Positions 26,299 through 35,011 of a stretch of DNA of 64,000 nucleotides are shown here, one piece after another. The translations under genes were made by a program, and so were the position numbers. The notes beneath the pieces were generated by a model. That model was not told the origin of the DNA, made no database searches, and saw nothing but the letters and a program-made list of their open reading frames with translations. The stretch lies in assembly GCA_902777355.1 (NCBI GenBank), contig CACYTU010000004.1, forward strand, positions 19,910-83,909. Direction: 5' to 3'. Within the stretch, counting starts at the first letter, position 1. The number at the start of each line of letters is the position of its first letter. The DNA comes from an uncultured Lachnospiraceae bacterium (GTDB lineage Bacteria; Bacillota; Clostridia; Lachnospirales; Lachnospiraceae).

Positions 26299-28875
26299 TT
26301 ACGGAGTTTCCGGGGCGTTCCCCGTTTGGACTCTCAACAGTTGCATGGCCTTCTCCCAGCGAGGATATATCTCACGGATGGTCTGCAGGTATGGCTCACA
26401 TTCCTCGTCCGAAGGCTGGAAACGGCAGACGAGCAAGATCTCCTGGCAGGCGCGGAGATCATCCTGGGCATGTATGTCGAAATCCTTTCGTCTGTCAGGC
26501 GGGACCTGGTTATATTGCTCGTTATATTTGTTGATGTATTTTTCGATTCTATGGGCAATGAAGGTGCAGGTTAGCCACATCGGAGGATTTTGGGGCGGCG
26601 GCGGTGGATATTCTTTGAGTATCTCCTCGAGTTCTTCAAGGATGCGCCAGGCATAGGACAGAGCAGGCTGGTCTTCGCTGTCATAAGCCTGCTGACCGGC
26701 ATTTGCGGCGTTGTGGATTTCCCTGGCGATAACCCCGCCGCCTTTTTCGGATTCGGAGTTTTTCCTTTCCAGTTCACGGACCTTCTGATCGAAGACATCC
26801 TTCGGCGGATGCATTTCGATGGGCATTACGAACCCATTGATTTTTTCAAGGATCTCGTCAGCCGAAACCGCATCTCCCTCTTCAATTGCTTCCTGAAGAG
26901 CCGCGGCCATGCAGCTGAGCATCCTGTCAGCCGCGACACGCCTTTCTTCTTCGGGGTGCAGAGCGATGCGGGAGCGCGCCGCCGCGACGATCCGATTGAC
27001 CTCGTCCGATGCGGGAAGCTTCGGCGGCGGAGAGGGTTCCATCTCCAGGGAAAGCCTGCTGCTTCTTGTTTCAGCCTGCGCAGTGAAACGGCTGGAGCAG
27101 TCACAGGTAATGAAGAGATAGACCTCCGTGCCGGGCGGCAGGGGTTCCTCCAGGTTTATCCGGATTTGCTTAAGCGGTTTTTTTCCTTCGAATAAGCGCA
27201 GACAGACAGCATCGGAGGTTTCCTCATTGATTGTGAATGTATGCATCCGCGTGCAGGGAAGGCCGAATCCCTTCTCCATAATCTTTAAATGCCTGCGCGC
27301 GCCGGTGATTTTGCTGTCGGTTTCTATGTAATAGTCTCTGGACAATACTGCCTTCGGGTTCAGAATCTCTCCGGGCGCGGCATCAAAACCTGTTTCGAGG
27401 AGGACCCTGCCGTCAGCGATGAATTCACAACTGTAGAATTCTCCCCTGCTTTCGTCTTCATACGGCAGTTCTTCGAAAACGAAGGCACCATTTTCCTCGA
27501 GCATAAATTCCTTCCCGCATGCATGCGTGCATCCACCGGCTTTACGCGTGACTCTGGCGTAAATGCTTTCGGGCAGATTGCCGCCCTCCGCCTGGAGGCT
27601 TCCTCTGACATTGCTTAAACCGCCGTAGCCGACTGCGGGAGCAAAGTGGGAGGTCACGGAGATGCCGGCTCCTTCCCAGGGCTCTGTCTGATGGTGCCGA
27701 TAGACGCCAAACGCCGCCGCCGCGATCGCCGCGCCGTATCCAACGGCCAGGTCGGGCTCATCGATCAGTGGCTTCGGCTGTTTGGTGTGCTCGGGCAGCA
27801 AGGGAGATGTGAAGTTCTCCTCAAGAATCCTGGATACAAGCGGGATGTGCGTACTGCCGCCGACGAGAAGAACGCTGTCGATTTTGTCAAGCGAAATATA
27901 GTAATGCTCTGCCGCCTCCCGCAGCGCTCTGCGGCACTCGTCAATTGTACTTTCGAGCAGAGGGCGGATCAGGTCTTCGAATTCACTTCGGCTCACGGTC
28001 GCGCTGAGGTCGACTTTCGCGCCGCTTTTATCTTCAAAAATGCCGTTCGTGGACTCGAAAAACACCTCCCCGGAACTGAGCGCTTTTTTGATGATTTCCG
28101 CACGCATCTTCAGGCGGGAGAAGCGGTGCCGGTCTTCTTCATTGTGGAAGATATCCATGCCATCGAGATCGTACCCCTTGTCAGAGTTCCGGAGCTTCTC
28201 GAGCAGATGACGCGCGAGGATGTCGTCAAAGCTGTCCCCGCCCAGGCAGCTGCTGCCAGCGATGCTCAGCACGAAAGCATCGCCTTCGTACAGACGGACG
28301 ATGGAGACGTCGAACGTTCCGCCGCCAAGGTCATAGACCATGAAAATGCCATTGTCGATCTTATTTTTGAAGCAGTGGTACATCACGGCTGCTACAGGAT
28401 CCTGCAGGGTGAACTCCACCTTCAGCCCGGCGAGTTCCCCGGCTTTTGTCGTGTTTTCGCGGGCATTGGAAGCAAAACATGCGGGGATCGTGACAACCGC
28501 GTGGTCCACGACATAGTCCGCGTACTCCGGGAACCCGTGCAGATACTCCTCCATCTGCTTTTTCATCTCCTTCAGGATTTTCGCGGAGACCTCGACAGGG
28601 GAGAGTTTCAGGGGGCCCGTACTGACGCGGTAACTCTCGTCACCTATGTGGCGCTTAACCGAGACGATGGGCTCAGGTACCAGGCCGCGCCGGTCTGCCG
28701 CGAACTGCCCGGCCCTGACGCCTCCGGCTTCCCCGTCATAGACAATGGCTGAAGGGAAGGTCCTGCACCCGGTTCTGTCCGTGCAGCAGACAATAGTACT
28801 GTTATCATCAGCCATCATGGCAATGACACTGCTGGTCGTTCCGAGATCGATTCCCACGCATTTGCTGATTTGCAT
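26299..28875 (-). CDS. Hsp70 (DnaK)-family protein with a non-canonical C-terminus
   Basis: The protein has 858 residues. Residues 1-400 are an Hsp70 ATPase domain with all signature segments: GIDLGTTSSVIA (phosphate 1), VYDLGGGTFDVSIV (phosphate 2), VLLVGGSTHIPLV (adenosine) and AVGYGAAIAAA. The rest does not follow DnaK's substrate domain: a beta-rich part (about 420-620) leads into a helical, Pro-containing tail (PPPPPQNPP near 765). I start it at 28875 (MQISKCVGI) because AAGGGAGGG precedes that ATG; an in-frame start 69 nt upstream lacks a site. A cobalamin riboswitch with a terminator lies in the leader (29183-29475), an unusual control for a chaperone. The next gene codes for a large membrane-anchored protein. 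Confidence 0.85.
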   Translation of the reverse strand: MQISKCVGIDLGTTSSVIAMMADDNSTIVCCTDRTGCRTFPSAIVYDGEAGGVRAGQFAADRRGLVPEPIVSVKRHIGDESYRVSTGPLKLSPVEVSAKILKEMKKQMEEYLHGFPEYADYVVDHAVVTIPACFASNARENTTKAGELAGLKVEFTLQDPVAAVMYHCFKNKIDNGIFMVYDLGGGTFDVSIVRLYEGDAFVLSIAGSSCLGGDSFDDILARHLLEKLRNSDKGYDLDGMDIFHNEEDRHRFSRLKMRAEIIKKALSSGEVFFESTNGIFEDKSGAKVDLSATVSRSEFEDLIRPLLESTIDECRRALREAAEHYYISLDKIDSVLLVGGSTHIPLVSRILEENFTSPLLPEHTKQPKPLIDEPDLAVGYGAAIAAAAFGVYRHHQTEPWEGAGISVTSHFAPAVGYGGLSNVRGSLQAEGGNLPESIYARVTRKAGGCTHACGKEFMLEENGAFVFEELPYEDESRGEFYSCEFIADGRVLLETGFDAAPGEILNPKAVLSRDYYIETDSKITGARRHLKIMEKGFGLPCTRMHTFTINEETSDAVCLRLFEGKKPLKQIRINLEEPLPPGTEVYLFITCDCSSRFTAQAETRSSRLSLEMEPSPPPKLPASDEVNRIVAAARSRIALHPEEERRVAADRMLSCMAAALQEAIEEGDAVSADEILEKINGFVMPIEMHPPKDVFDQKVRELERKNSESEKGGGVIAREIHNAANAGQQAYDSEDQPALSYAWRILEELEEILKEYPPPPPQNPPMWLTCTFIAHRIEKYINKYNEQYNQVPPDRRKDFDIHAQDDLRACQEILLVCRFQPSDEECEPYLQTIREIYPRWEKAMQLLRVQTGNAPETP

Positions 28876-29182
28876 AGATATCCCTCCCTTGAGAAATGGG
28901 CAGTTACATGACTTCTTTATCTGTTGCCTGATCCTTTTGTGCAAAAACCCCTTAAACAGATAAAAAGCGGCTGGAGAGTGCCGCCTTTTACCTTATTTCA
29001 TCACGTTAAAAACCGGGAATTTTTAACAGAGCTGACAATATAAAACGAAGGCAGGAATAAGCGCTCCATTTCGTGCCGGATCATGAAATGAAACAGGGCT
29101 GAGTCCGGTCCTGCTTCCATCTGCCCCCGGCCGGGCCGTGTCCGCTGCAGGGCGGAAAAACACCTCACGCGGGCCGTGTCAT

Positions 29183-29225
29183 AAAAAGAGGAGGCATTTC
29201 GCTGCATACACGCGAAAATGCCCCC
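29183..29225 (-). terminator. Riboswitch expression platform (terminator hairpin)
   Basis: On the minus strand GGGGGCATTTTCGC pairs with GCGAAATGCCTCC and is followed by TCTTTTT, a standard intrinsic terminator. It begins about 55 nt downstream of the B12-box of the aptamer, the usual distance for a transcription-attenuating cobalamin riboswitch. Confidence 0.85.
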
Positions 29226-29280
29226 GCAAATTCATCACGTCACCGCTGTTCCCACCGAACAGGGCATCCAGTCTGCATCT

Positions 29281-29475
29281 GCAGCAAGTATCCTGGCTTG
29301 GCTTCATCCTCCGTCCCGTCTTCCCGGAATGATTTTCAGAAAATCTCAAATAATCTCTTCCAGTGACTCCCGCGGCATTGTTTTCACGGCGCCGCAGGCA
29401 GGGACTTTGTCTGCCTCACAGTAGCGGGGGCTGCTCCGGTTTTGAACCGGATTCCTTGTCAGGCTCCGAAGAGCA
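29281..29475 (-). ncRNA. Cobalamin riboswitch aptamer
   Basis: Read on the minus strand, the order of conserved elements fits the AdoCbl/Cbl aptamer: GGAATCCGG, CCGGAGCAGCCCCCGCTACTGTG (core; only partly quoted in standard descriptions), GGGAGTCACTGG, GGGAAGACGGG and the B12 box AAGCCAGGATACTTGC at 29281-29300. Ligand binding should favour the terminator at 29183 and so repress the downstream Hsp70, membrane protein and possibly the CbiK gene when B12 is plentiful. The rest of the 820-bp gap 28876-29695 is leader; no other gene is convincing. Confidence 0.93.
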
Positions 29476-29509
29476 CTGCAAATGCTTTTCAATTTTTCTG
29501 ACTATCGGT

Positions 29510-29541
29510 ATTATAGCATATCTACCTGCCGATATTGGTAA
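29510..29541 (-). promoter_or_regulatory. Promoter of the riboswitch transcript with an AATTACCA upstream element
   Basis: On the minus strand TGCTATAAT (-10, TATAAT at 29510-29515) is preceded by ATGCAAAATAATTACCA, whose TTACCA is at 29536-29541: the same 20-nt gap as at the cbiC promoter. There is no consensus -35, so an activator is likely. Confidence 0.6.
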
Positions 29542-29695
29542 TTATTTTGCATAAATTAGCCCGAATTTCACAGGCTGCTACTGTGCGAAGCCTTTATAAG
29601 AGCAGCATCTTCCGTACTGCATCCGTGGCTGCAGTAAACAACACACCTTCGCTGTGTACACCTTCGCTGTGTACATCTTCGGTGTGCCGGAGCGT

Positions 29696-31078
29696 TTATT
29701 TCTTCATCGCGTCCAGAGCTTCCTGGATGGTCTTCTGAAGTTCTTCTTTCGAAGGGATGATAGAACGCCATTTCAGCTCGCCGTTCAGATACATGGAAGG
29801 AAGGTTGGGAACACCCATCTTGATGCAGCGTGCGACGTTTTCCTTGTAGATGTATTTGTACTCGACCACGTCGATCTGATCGCCGAACATTTCGATGGCC
29901 TGGTTGGCGGCGCCCATCATGTAGCCGCAGGCTGCGCACTGGGCGGAATCCAGTGTGAAGACTTCCAGGAAAGGCTTCTCCAGGTGCTCGTAATCGGGAA
30001 GCACGACACCGGAGGTATCGATTTCCTCTGCCTGATAGTTTTTGACCATCTCGCGGACAGCATCTGTCTCAAGCGCTGCCTGTGCGATGCCGATGCAGTT
30101 CTCGATCGGGACTTTGTAGGGCATGTCACAGCCGGGAGCGATGATGAAATTGGTCTTGTCCGGAATGCTGTCGAGAAGTTCCACTGCGAACTTCATGTTG
30201 TCCTGCTGATTGCCGAGCAGCATGATGGAGGTCAGCGGAATATTTCCGCCGATCGCGATGTTGTACTCGTCAGTAATCTTCTTGGCTGCCAGGATATCGA
30301 CGTTCTCATCGACAGAAATGGAATCGGGGCCGGTCTGGCACATGACATCAATATTTCTGGTAGCGTCGCCGCATACAAAGAAGGAAGAGAAAGCACCCTT
30401 CTCGCGGATGAACGCGAAGATGTCCTTATAGGGTTCCATGCAATAGGTCTCGAAATCATCCGAAGAGATCTGGGAGATCAGCGGATCGACCATGGCGATG
30501 ACGTCCATGCCGGCTTCGATGTAGTACTCGGCAACCTTATTGCAGACGCGGGCGCAGAAGGCCATCAGATCGCAGACTTCATCCTCAAAGTCATACATAT
30601 CTGTGAAGAGCTGGTTTCCGCGCAGGTGAGAAGCCAGTGTGAAAGGACCGCAGATCAGGCCGTACAGGGCGGTCGTATCTCCGACGGCTTCTTTCATGCG
30701 CTTCATAACTTCCAGAACATAAGGGATACGGCCGGATTCCTTTGTGGGAATCTTGCAGTCGCAGGGAGTTACGGGGGGCTCATCCTCGTCCTCGGTCTCC
30801 AGCGGGTGGGCAGATACGGAAGGCGGGCAGTCGTCCGCCCATCTCAGCTCGCAGCCAAGGCACTCGGCCTCGATCTGCAGATCAAAGATCACGGGCTGTC
30901 CATCCGGACGATACAGGCGGTTGACTTCCATCAGGGACTCGAATGCCGCATCTGCATTTGTAAGCATCTCAGTCGCAGTGTAGCCTTTCAGAAAGCCGGC
31001 ATGCACGCCTGCAAAAGGCACCCACGGAGCACGCTCGACCGGCTCATGTTTCAGACAACGGATCAACAGATCTTTCAT
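29696..31078 (-). CDS. UroD/MtaA-family protein fused to a thioredoxin-like domain
   Basis: Residues about 1-365 belong to the uroporphyrinogen-decarboxylase superfamily that includes the MtaA/MtbA methylcobamide methyltransferases (CLKHEPVERAPWVPFAG, MVDPLISQISSDDFE, FFVCGDATRNID, APGCDMPY). Residues about 375-460 are a thioredoxin-like domain with a CAAC pair (SAQCAACGYM) and a cis-Pro-like GVPNLPSMYLNG. The zinc His-x-Cys of MtaA appears as Val-x-Cys here, so the metal site may differ. I start it at 31078 (MKDLLIRC), preceded by AAGGAGGT, not 13 codons upstream. Likely role: methyl transfer with a thiol-redox partner domain. It follows the other UroD-type gene in the same direction after a 304-bp gap. 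Confidence 0.8.
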   Translation of the reverse strand: MKDLLIRCLKHEPVERAPWVPFAGVHAGFLKGYTATEMLTNADAAFESLMEVNRLYRPDGQPVIFDLQIEAECLGCELRWADDCPPSVSAHPLETEDEDEPPVTPCDCKIPTKESGRIPYVLEVMKRMKEAVGDTTALYGLICGPFTLASHLRGNQLFTDMYDFEDEVCDLMAFCARVCNKVAEYYIEAGMDVIAMVDPLISQISSDDFETYCMEPYKDIFAFIREKGAFSSFFVCGDATRNIDVMCQTGPDSISVDENVDILAAKKITDEYNIAIGGNIPLTSIMLLGNQQDNMKFAVELLDSIPDKTNFIIAPGCDMPYKVPIENCIGIAQAALETDAVREMVKNYQAEEIDTSGVVLPDYEHLEKPFLEVFTLDSAQCAACGYMMGAANQAIEMFGDQIDVVEYKYIYKENVARCIKMGVPNLPSMYLNGELKWRSIIPSKEELQKTIQEALDAMKK

Positions 31079-31299
31079 CTTTACCTCCTTACGCAAATCC
31101 ATTACTGCTGCATCATTTTATTATACTTTTGGCTATGGTCTCGCATTCACAGCGATCTCATTACATGCCGGATAAAATACAAAAAATTTTCATCTGACGC
31201 AGAATGTGATTTCTGTTTTTAACATTATAGGCGAAATCCACCCATTCTTTTTAGAATAAAAATTTATTTTTTTAGTAATTTCTTTGCGCATTTGCCTGG

Positions 31300-31385
31300 T
31301 GCTCACGTCCTGCCGTCCGCTCCGTCTTCCTCCGTCTTCTGCTCCGTCTGCTCACCTGCCCGTCCGCTCACCTGCCGTCTGCTCA
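31300..31385. repeat. Degenerate GC-rich repeat after the UroD-type stop codon
   Basis: On the minus strand short units such as GCAGGTGAGC and AGACGGAG alternate several times directly after the stop at 31383. The rest of the 304-bp gap 31079-31382 holds a possible minus -10 (TATAAT near 31118) and an AGTAATTTCTTTGCGC stretch resembling the recurring upstream element. Confidence 0.6.
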
Positions 31386-32426
31386 TTTTTTATAAGCGCC
31401 GTAGGTTTTGGCGATCTCCACCATACGCCTGGCATGAGGGAAGGCATCGGGAGAGATCAGTTCGCAGCCGGTCGCCAGTATAAAACCGCCGCCCTTTGCC
31501 ATGGCATCAATGCTGGCCTTGCACTCTGCTTCGAGCTTCTCGGGTGTTCCGACGGTCGCGGTCGTAGGCGCGACACAGCCGATCAGGGTCGTCACATCGC
31601 CGTATTTCTCCTTGCACTCGGCAAAATCGGCACAGTCATCCGGCGGATAAAGGAAGGAGATGGCTTCGGGATGCATGCGATTGATCTGTGCGTCAAAATA
31701 AATCTTGCCGCCGCAGTTGTGGATCATGACCATGGCGCCTTTGGAATGCACATGCTCGGCAAGTTCCTGTACCAGATCTCCTTCGAGTTCGTCCCACATG
31801 TCCTTGCTCATAATACTGCCGGACGCAAACAGAGTGTCAAACATGATGCCCTGCACGCCGGTCTCCAGAAGCGCGTCGCAATACTCTTTGAGCACCTGAG
31901 TAATGATACCGGCCGTGTCATGTACGACCTCGGGCTGTTCAATGCAGTCCACATACATCTCCGCCTGGTTGCGGAGCATGGAAAGTGTTCCGAGAGGTCC
32001 GAAGACAAAGGCTATCACAGGATATTCTCCCTTGGCGGCCTCCACCAGCTGCCTGCAGACATCGATATGCATCATCATGCGGTCACAGGTGCGGTAGTCG
32101 ACATACTGGATCTTGTCGTACTCATCTTCATCGCTGATGACCTGATTTTTATAATTGGGATGAGCCGCCTCATGATCAGGGAAGACCAGCTCCTGGCCCC
32201 AGGCCGTACATTCGACAGACAGATCGATCAGTGTCACAATGCAGTCCAGATCAAATTCCTCTTTGGCTTTTAAAAGACCCTTCACACAGGTGTCGGCGTC
32301 TGTCGACCACTCGCGGCAGTTCGCTCCGATCAGATGTCTGGATACGCCTGCCAGCAGAGGATATGCCGGTACATGGTCAGGTTCCTGATGGTTTAAAGCC
32401 ATGACAACTCTTTCCATTGAATTCAT
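31383..32426 (-). CDS. UroD/MtaA-family methyltransferase
   Basis: The 347-residue product is a single-domain member of the uroporphyrinogen-decarboxylase superfamily: MERVVMALNHQEPDHVPAYP, ECTAWGQEL, FVFGPLGTLSML. Zinc-type ligands are visible: MIHNCGGKI (His-x-Cys) and LIGCVAPT (second Cys about 60 residues later), the spacing seen in MtaA/MtbA-type methyltransferases that pass methyl between a corrinoid and a thiol. A haem-pathway UroD is less likely because of these Cys. The start at 32426 has AAGGAGG upstream. It has its own promoter with a palindromic operator (32537) next to the padR gene. Substrate unknown. Confidence 0.8.
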   Translation of the reverse strand: MNSMERVVMALNHQEPDHVPAYPLLAGVSRHLIGANCREWSTDADTCVKGLLKAKEEFDLDCIVTLIDLSVECTAWGQELVFPDHEAAHPNYKNQVISDEDEYDKIQYVDYRTCDRMMMHIDVCRQLVEAAKGEYPVIAFVFGPLGTLSMLRNQAEMYVDCIEQPEVVHDTAGIITQVLKEYCDALLETGVQGIMFDTLFASGSIMSKDMWDELEGDLVQELAEHVHSKGAMVMIHNCGGKIYFDAQINRMHPEAISFLYPPDDCADFAECKEKYGDVTTLIGCVAPTTATVGTPEKLEAECKASIDAMAKGGGFILATGCELISPDAFPHARRMVEIAKTYGAYKK

Positions 32427-32536
32427 CGTATATCCTCCTTGGTACATCAATTGAAAAAGTATTTGTCTTTTCCTTCTCTATTGTTTCAGAGGACCTCCCG
32501 ACCTCCGGATGTCAGAATGTTCTCTTCACATGCAGG

Positions 32537-32557
32537 ATAGTAGACTATATCTACTAT
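32537..32557. promoter_or_regulatory. Palindromic operator overlapping the UroD-type promoter
   Basis: ATAGTAGA and TCTACTAT are perfect 8-bp arms separated by 5 nt (ctata). The site lies immediately downstream of the minus-strand -10 (TATTAT/TTATAC region 32562-32569), whose -35 TGGACA is at 32584-32589. A matching palindrome with the same 5-nt gap is at 40833. The adjacent PadR gene is the obvious candidate regulator. Confidence 0.7.
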
Positions 32558-32679
32558 GTGTATAATAATAAAAAGCTATGCCCTGTCCAGTATTTGATAA
32601 GCTGTTGTCACGTCCCTTCAGGGGATCAACAGCTGTTTTACTGGCTCCCGGAAGTTGGTACCGGGGCAGCCCGCACGGT

Positions 32680-33072
32680 TCACAGCTTCTGAAAAATCTC
32701 AGTAACTCCCGCTGTCTCTTCCATACTGCTGACCAGATCCGCAATAGACGCTGCATAGCTGCGCAGCGTCACCTGCCAGTTTCCCAGACAGGCTTTTCCC
32801 TTTTCCGTGATGGAATACACTCTCCTGGAAACATCCTTGTCCTGCGCGTTTTCCAGCCTGGAAGTCAGATATCCCGAGGCCTCCATCTTCTTCAGATAAC
32901 GGTAGACACCGGTCTTATCCGGCTCGATGCCTCCGAACATGGGATTTTTGCCCAGATCCCGAATGATCAGCCAGCCGTATTTGTCCTGCCGGTACAAGCT
33001 CATCAGGATACCGGGCTGCAGCATCTTGTCCAGATTTTTCCCTTTGCAGGGACAGTCCATTTCAAAATACAT
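32680..33072 (-). CDS. PadR-family transcriptional regulator with a Cys-rich N-terminus
   Basis: This 130-residue winged-helix protein is of the PadR type: MLQPGILMSLYRQDKYGWLI, then a recognition region GVYRYLKKMEASGYLTSR and the wing RRVYSITEKGKACL, ending in a C-terminal helix. The N-terminus has an unusual DCPCKGK pair that might bind metal or sense thiols. I start it at 33072 (MYFEMDC) because AGAGGAG precedes it. It lies between the CobW-type and UroD-type genes, in the same direction, and probably controls the palindromes at 32537 and 40833. Confidence 0.82.
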   Translation of the reverse strand: MYFEMDCPCKGKNLDKMLQPGILMSLYRQDKYGWLIIRDLGKNPMFGGIEPDKTGVYRYLKKMEASGYLTSRLENAQDKDVSRRVYSITEKGKACLGNWQVTLRSYAASIADLVSSMEETAGVTEIFQKL

Positions 33073-33097
33073 TGGATGATCTCCTCTATCCTGCTTC

Positions 33098-34036
33098 TCA
33101 GCCAAGTGTGATCTCTCCGATCTCATCGGGGTACCAGGCAGCAGCTTCGCGCACACGTTTTCTCACAGGCATTCCGGATCCGGACAAAACGGTGAGAAGA
33201 CCTTGCAGGTGTACAGGCACCGGTCTTTCCCAGGCCGACACAGACACGACATTGCCGGTACAGCTGACCAGCATCATCCCCTCTTTCGTCTGTACAAATC
33301 CCTTCACACGAAAGGTTGTCTCCGAGAACATTTCAATAAATTTCCGCAGCTGATATACAGTAATCTGCGGATTGACGCGGACTGACAGCCGCATCGTTGT
33401 TATGTCCGCGATCAGCGGCATCTCCCGGTCACCGCCGTCTGCTGTTTTCTGAAGACTGCAAAGGAGATCCGGAAGGCTGCTGTCCACCTGTCCGAACGAT
33501 GTCTCCAGGACCGGCATGTCGGGGCGATGTCCCCTGATCAGTTCCCTGGTACTCTCCAGCTGTTCAGGCGAAGCCAGGTCCGTCTTGTTGATCAGGGCAA
33601 TATCCGAAGCGGAAACCTGCCGCAGGCATGCGCGTGATTTGGCGTAAACTTTCGGAAAACGCACCGCATCCACCAGGCATACCGCACCGGCGTATTCTAT
33701 GTCGGGAAAGCGGCTTTGATCCGCGAAGAGCCGTCGTACACCCGTGGGGTCCGAGAGTCCGGAGGCTTCCACCAGGACTACGTCGGTATCCGGTTCCACA
33801 AAGGTCGTCAGCGCCTGCTCAAACTGGTCGAGCCGGCAGGAGCAGAAGACAGACCCTCCGGTAATCTCCTCCATCCCTATGCCGAGTTCCTCCAGCAGCA
33901 TGCCGTCGATTCCCTCCCTGCCGAACTCGTTGATGATCAGCTGCATTTTTTCTCCCGGGAAAAGCCTTATGAAGTTTTTCAGAAAAGTGCTCTTCCCGGA
34001 TCCCAGAAATCCGGTGATCAGATACAGTCTGCTCAT
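33098..34036 (-). CDS. CobW/P47K-family (G3E) GTPase
   Basis: The 312-residue product has the G3E P-loop ITGFLGSGKST, a switch region GGSVFCSCRLDQ corresponding to the family's Cys motif, DVVLVEASGLSDP (Walker B and Glu) and INKTDLAS (base recognition). The C-terminal domain is the CobW-C type. Such proteins deliver metals or, in methyltransferase clusters, help cofactor loading. I start it at 34036 (MSRLYLITG); a TTG five codons upstream is possible. It overlaps nothing and lies 25 nt from padR, consistent with one transcript. Confidence 0.82.
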   Translation of the reverse strand: MSRLYLITGFLGSGKSTFLKNFIRLFPGEKMQLIINEFGREGIDGMLLEELGIGMEEITGGSVFCSCRLDQFEQALTTFVEPDTDVVLVEASGLSDPTGVRRLFADQSRFPDIEYAGAVCLVDAVRFPKVYAKSRACLRQVSASDIALINKTDLASPEQLESTRELIRGHRPDMPVLETSFGQVDSSLPDLLCSLQKTADGGDREMPLIADITTMRLSVRVNPQITVYQLRKFIEMFSETTFRVKGFVQTKEGMMLVSCTGNVVSVSAWERPVPVHLQGLLTVLSGSGMPVRKRVREAAAWYPDEIGEITLG

Positions 34037-34152
34037 GATCTCATCCGCCAAAGCTGCTGATAGCAGGTAAAGCTTTTTTTCCGCTGCTTCAAATCTTAAT
34101 GTAAAGTATAATTTTTACCAATTTGGGTTTATCGAAAAAACATCTCATGTTT

Positions 34153-34169
34153 TTGTAATTATTTTGCAT
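34153..34169 (-). promoter_or_regulatory. Copy of the ATGCAAAATAATTACA element before the CobW-type gene
   Basis: On the minus strand ATGCAAAATAATTACAA sits at the 3' end of the lipoate-ligase gene and 117 nt before the GTPase start. It matches the elements at 29536 and 40887. A TATAAT-like box is not well placed, so an internal promoter is possible but uncertain; part of the sequence is coding (stop codon of the ligase). Confidence 0.35.
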
Positions 34170-35010
34170 CCATCAATATATCGGTACTTTCAGAGATGAT
34201 TGCCCCCATGACGGTCTCCATTTTCAGGTCGGGATAGCGGTCGCACAGATTGGTCACACGGCTCCTTACAGAGGCGATTCTGTGGCGCGCGAGCTTGGCC
34301 GGAGAAGCATTCAGGACTGCCGCCATCCGGTCCAGATCCACATCAAACATGAGCGTCGCATGGAACAAAAAGAACCCTTCCGGAGTCTCCCGGGAAGCCG
34401 AACCGGAAAATTTTCCTCCTTCTCCGAAAGGCTCTTCCGTCCTGAAATCCCCTTCCTCTTTGACGGATCCAGAGGTTTTCATCCCGGAAATCCCCGGTCC
34501 GGCATCCTTGAGTACAAGGTCGTTTCTTCCTGTTTTACAGGCGTCAACTCCGCATTTTACAAGGGCTTTCAGCAATATTTCCTGACAAATCGCTTCATCG
34601 AGGCTGTCCGCATACGCTATAAAGGAGACGTTCAGATTGCCCGGATCCTGGAAGACCGCGCCCCCGCCGGTGCGGCGTCTGACGATCCGGATTCCCATCT
34701 TCTCCGCGGCATCCAGGCGGCACTCCGCCTCAGCATCCTGGTGTCGTCCGATCACGACACAGTCCTCATTCCGCCAGAAAAGCAGGCAGAGCACACCCCG
34801 CTCTGCCTGCCCTGTAAGCTCCTCCTCGATGGACAGATTCTCCTCTGCATCTCTGCTGTCACTTTGCAGAACCCGGATTCCGCAAAAGCGTCCTGCTCTG
34901 TCTTCACAAGAACTGTTTCCATACTCAGAGATTTGTTCCGAATACCCAAAAAGACCCGTTTTCTCCCGAAAACAAATCTGCCGGACACCTTTTGGTAATT
35001 TCTTTGGCAC
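34159..35010 (-). CDS. lplA: Lipoate-protein ligase (LplA/LipM-like), dedicated to the adjacent carrier
   Basis: This 283-residue ligase attaches lipoyl (or octanoyl) groups to a lysine of a carrier domain. Landmarks are CVVIGRHQDAE, RRRTGGGAVFQDPGNLNVSF (the family's GGG motif), GRNDLVL, KFSGSA and GFFLFHATLMFDVDL. There is a 25-residue insert (about 190-215) between GRNDLVL and the KFSGSA strand. The start is GTG at 35010: it lies one nucleotide after the carrier gene's stop codon and has AGGAG 6 nt upstream, and there is no in-frame ATG before the core. The accessory C-terminal domain of E. coli LplA is absent. The pairing with the lipoyl carrier suggests co-function. Confidence 0.85.
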   Translation of the reverse strand: MPKKLPKGVRQICFREKTGLFGYSEQISEYGNSSCEDRAGRFCGIRVLQSDSRDAEENLSIEEELTGQAERGVLCLLFWRNEDCVVIGRHQDAEAECRLDAAEKMGIRIVRRRTGGGAVFQDPGNLNVSFIAYADSLDEAICQEILLKALVKCGVDACKTGRNDLVLKDAGPGISGMKTSGSVKEEGDFRTEEPFGEGGKFSGSASRETPEGFFLFHATLMFDVDLDRMAAVLNASPAKLARHRIASVRSRVTNLCDRYPDLKMETVMGAIISESTDILMDAK

Positions 35011-35011
35011 T

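Noticed and set aside
27646-28752. Plus-strand open frame opposite hsp70
   Set aside because: The Hsp70 signatures are all on the minus strand.
34985-35010. GGTAATTTCTTTGG as another copy of the upstream element
   Set aside because: It lies inside the first codons of the lipoate ligase and no -10 follows at the right distance.
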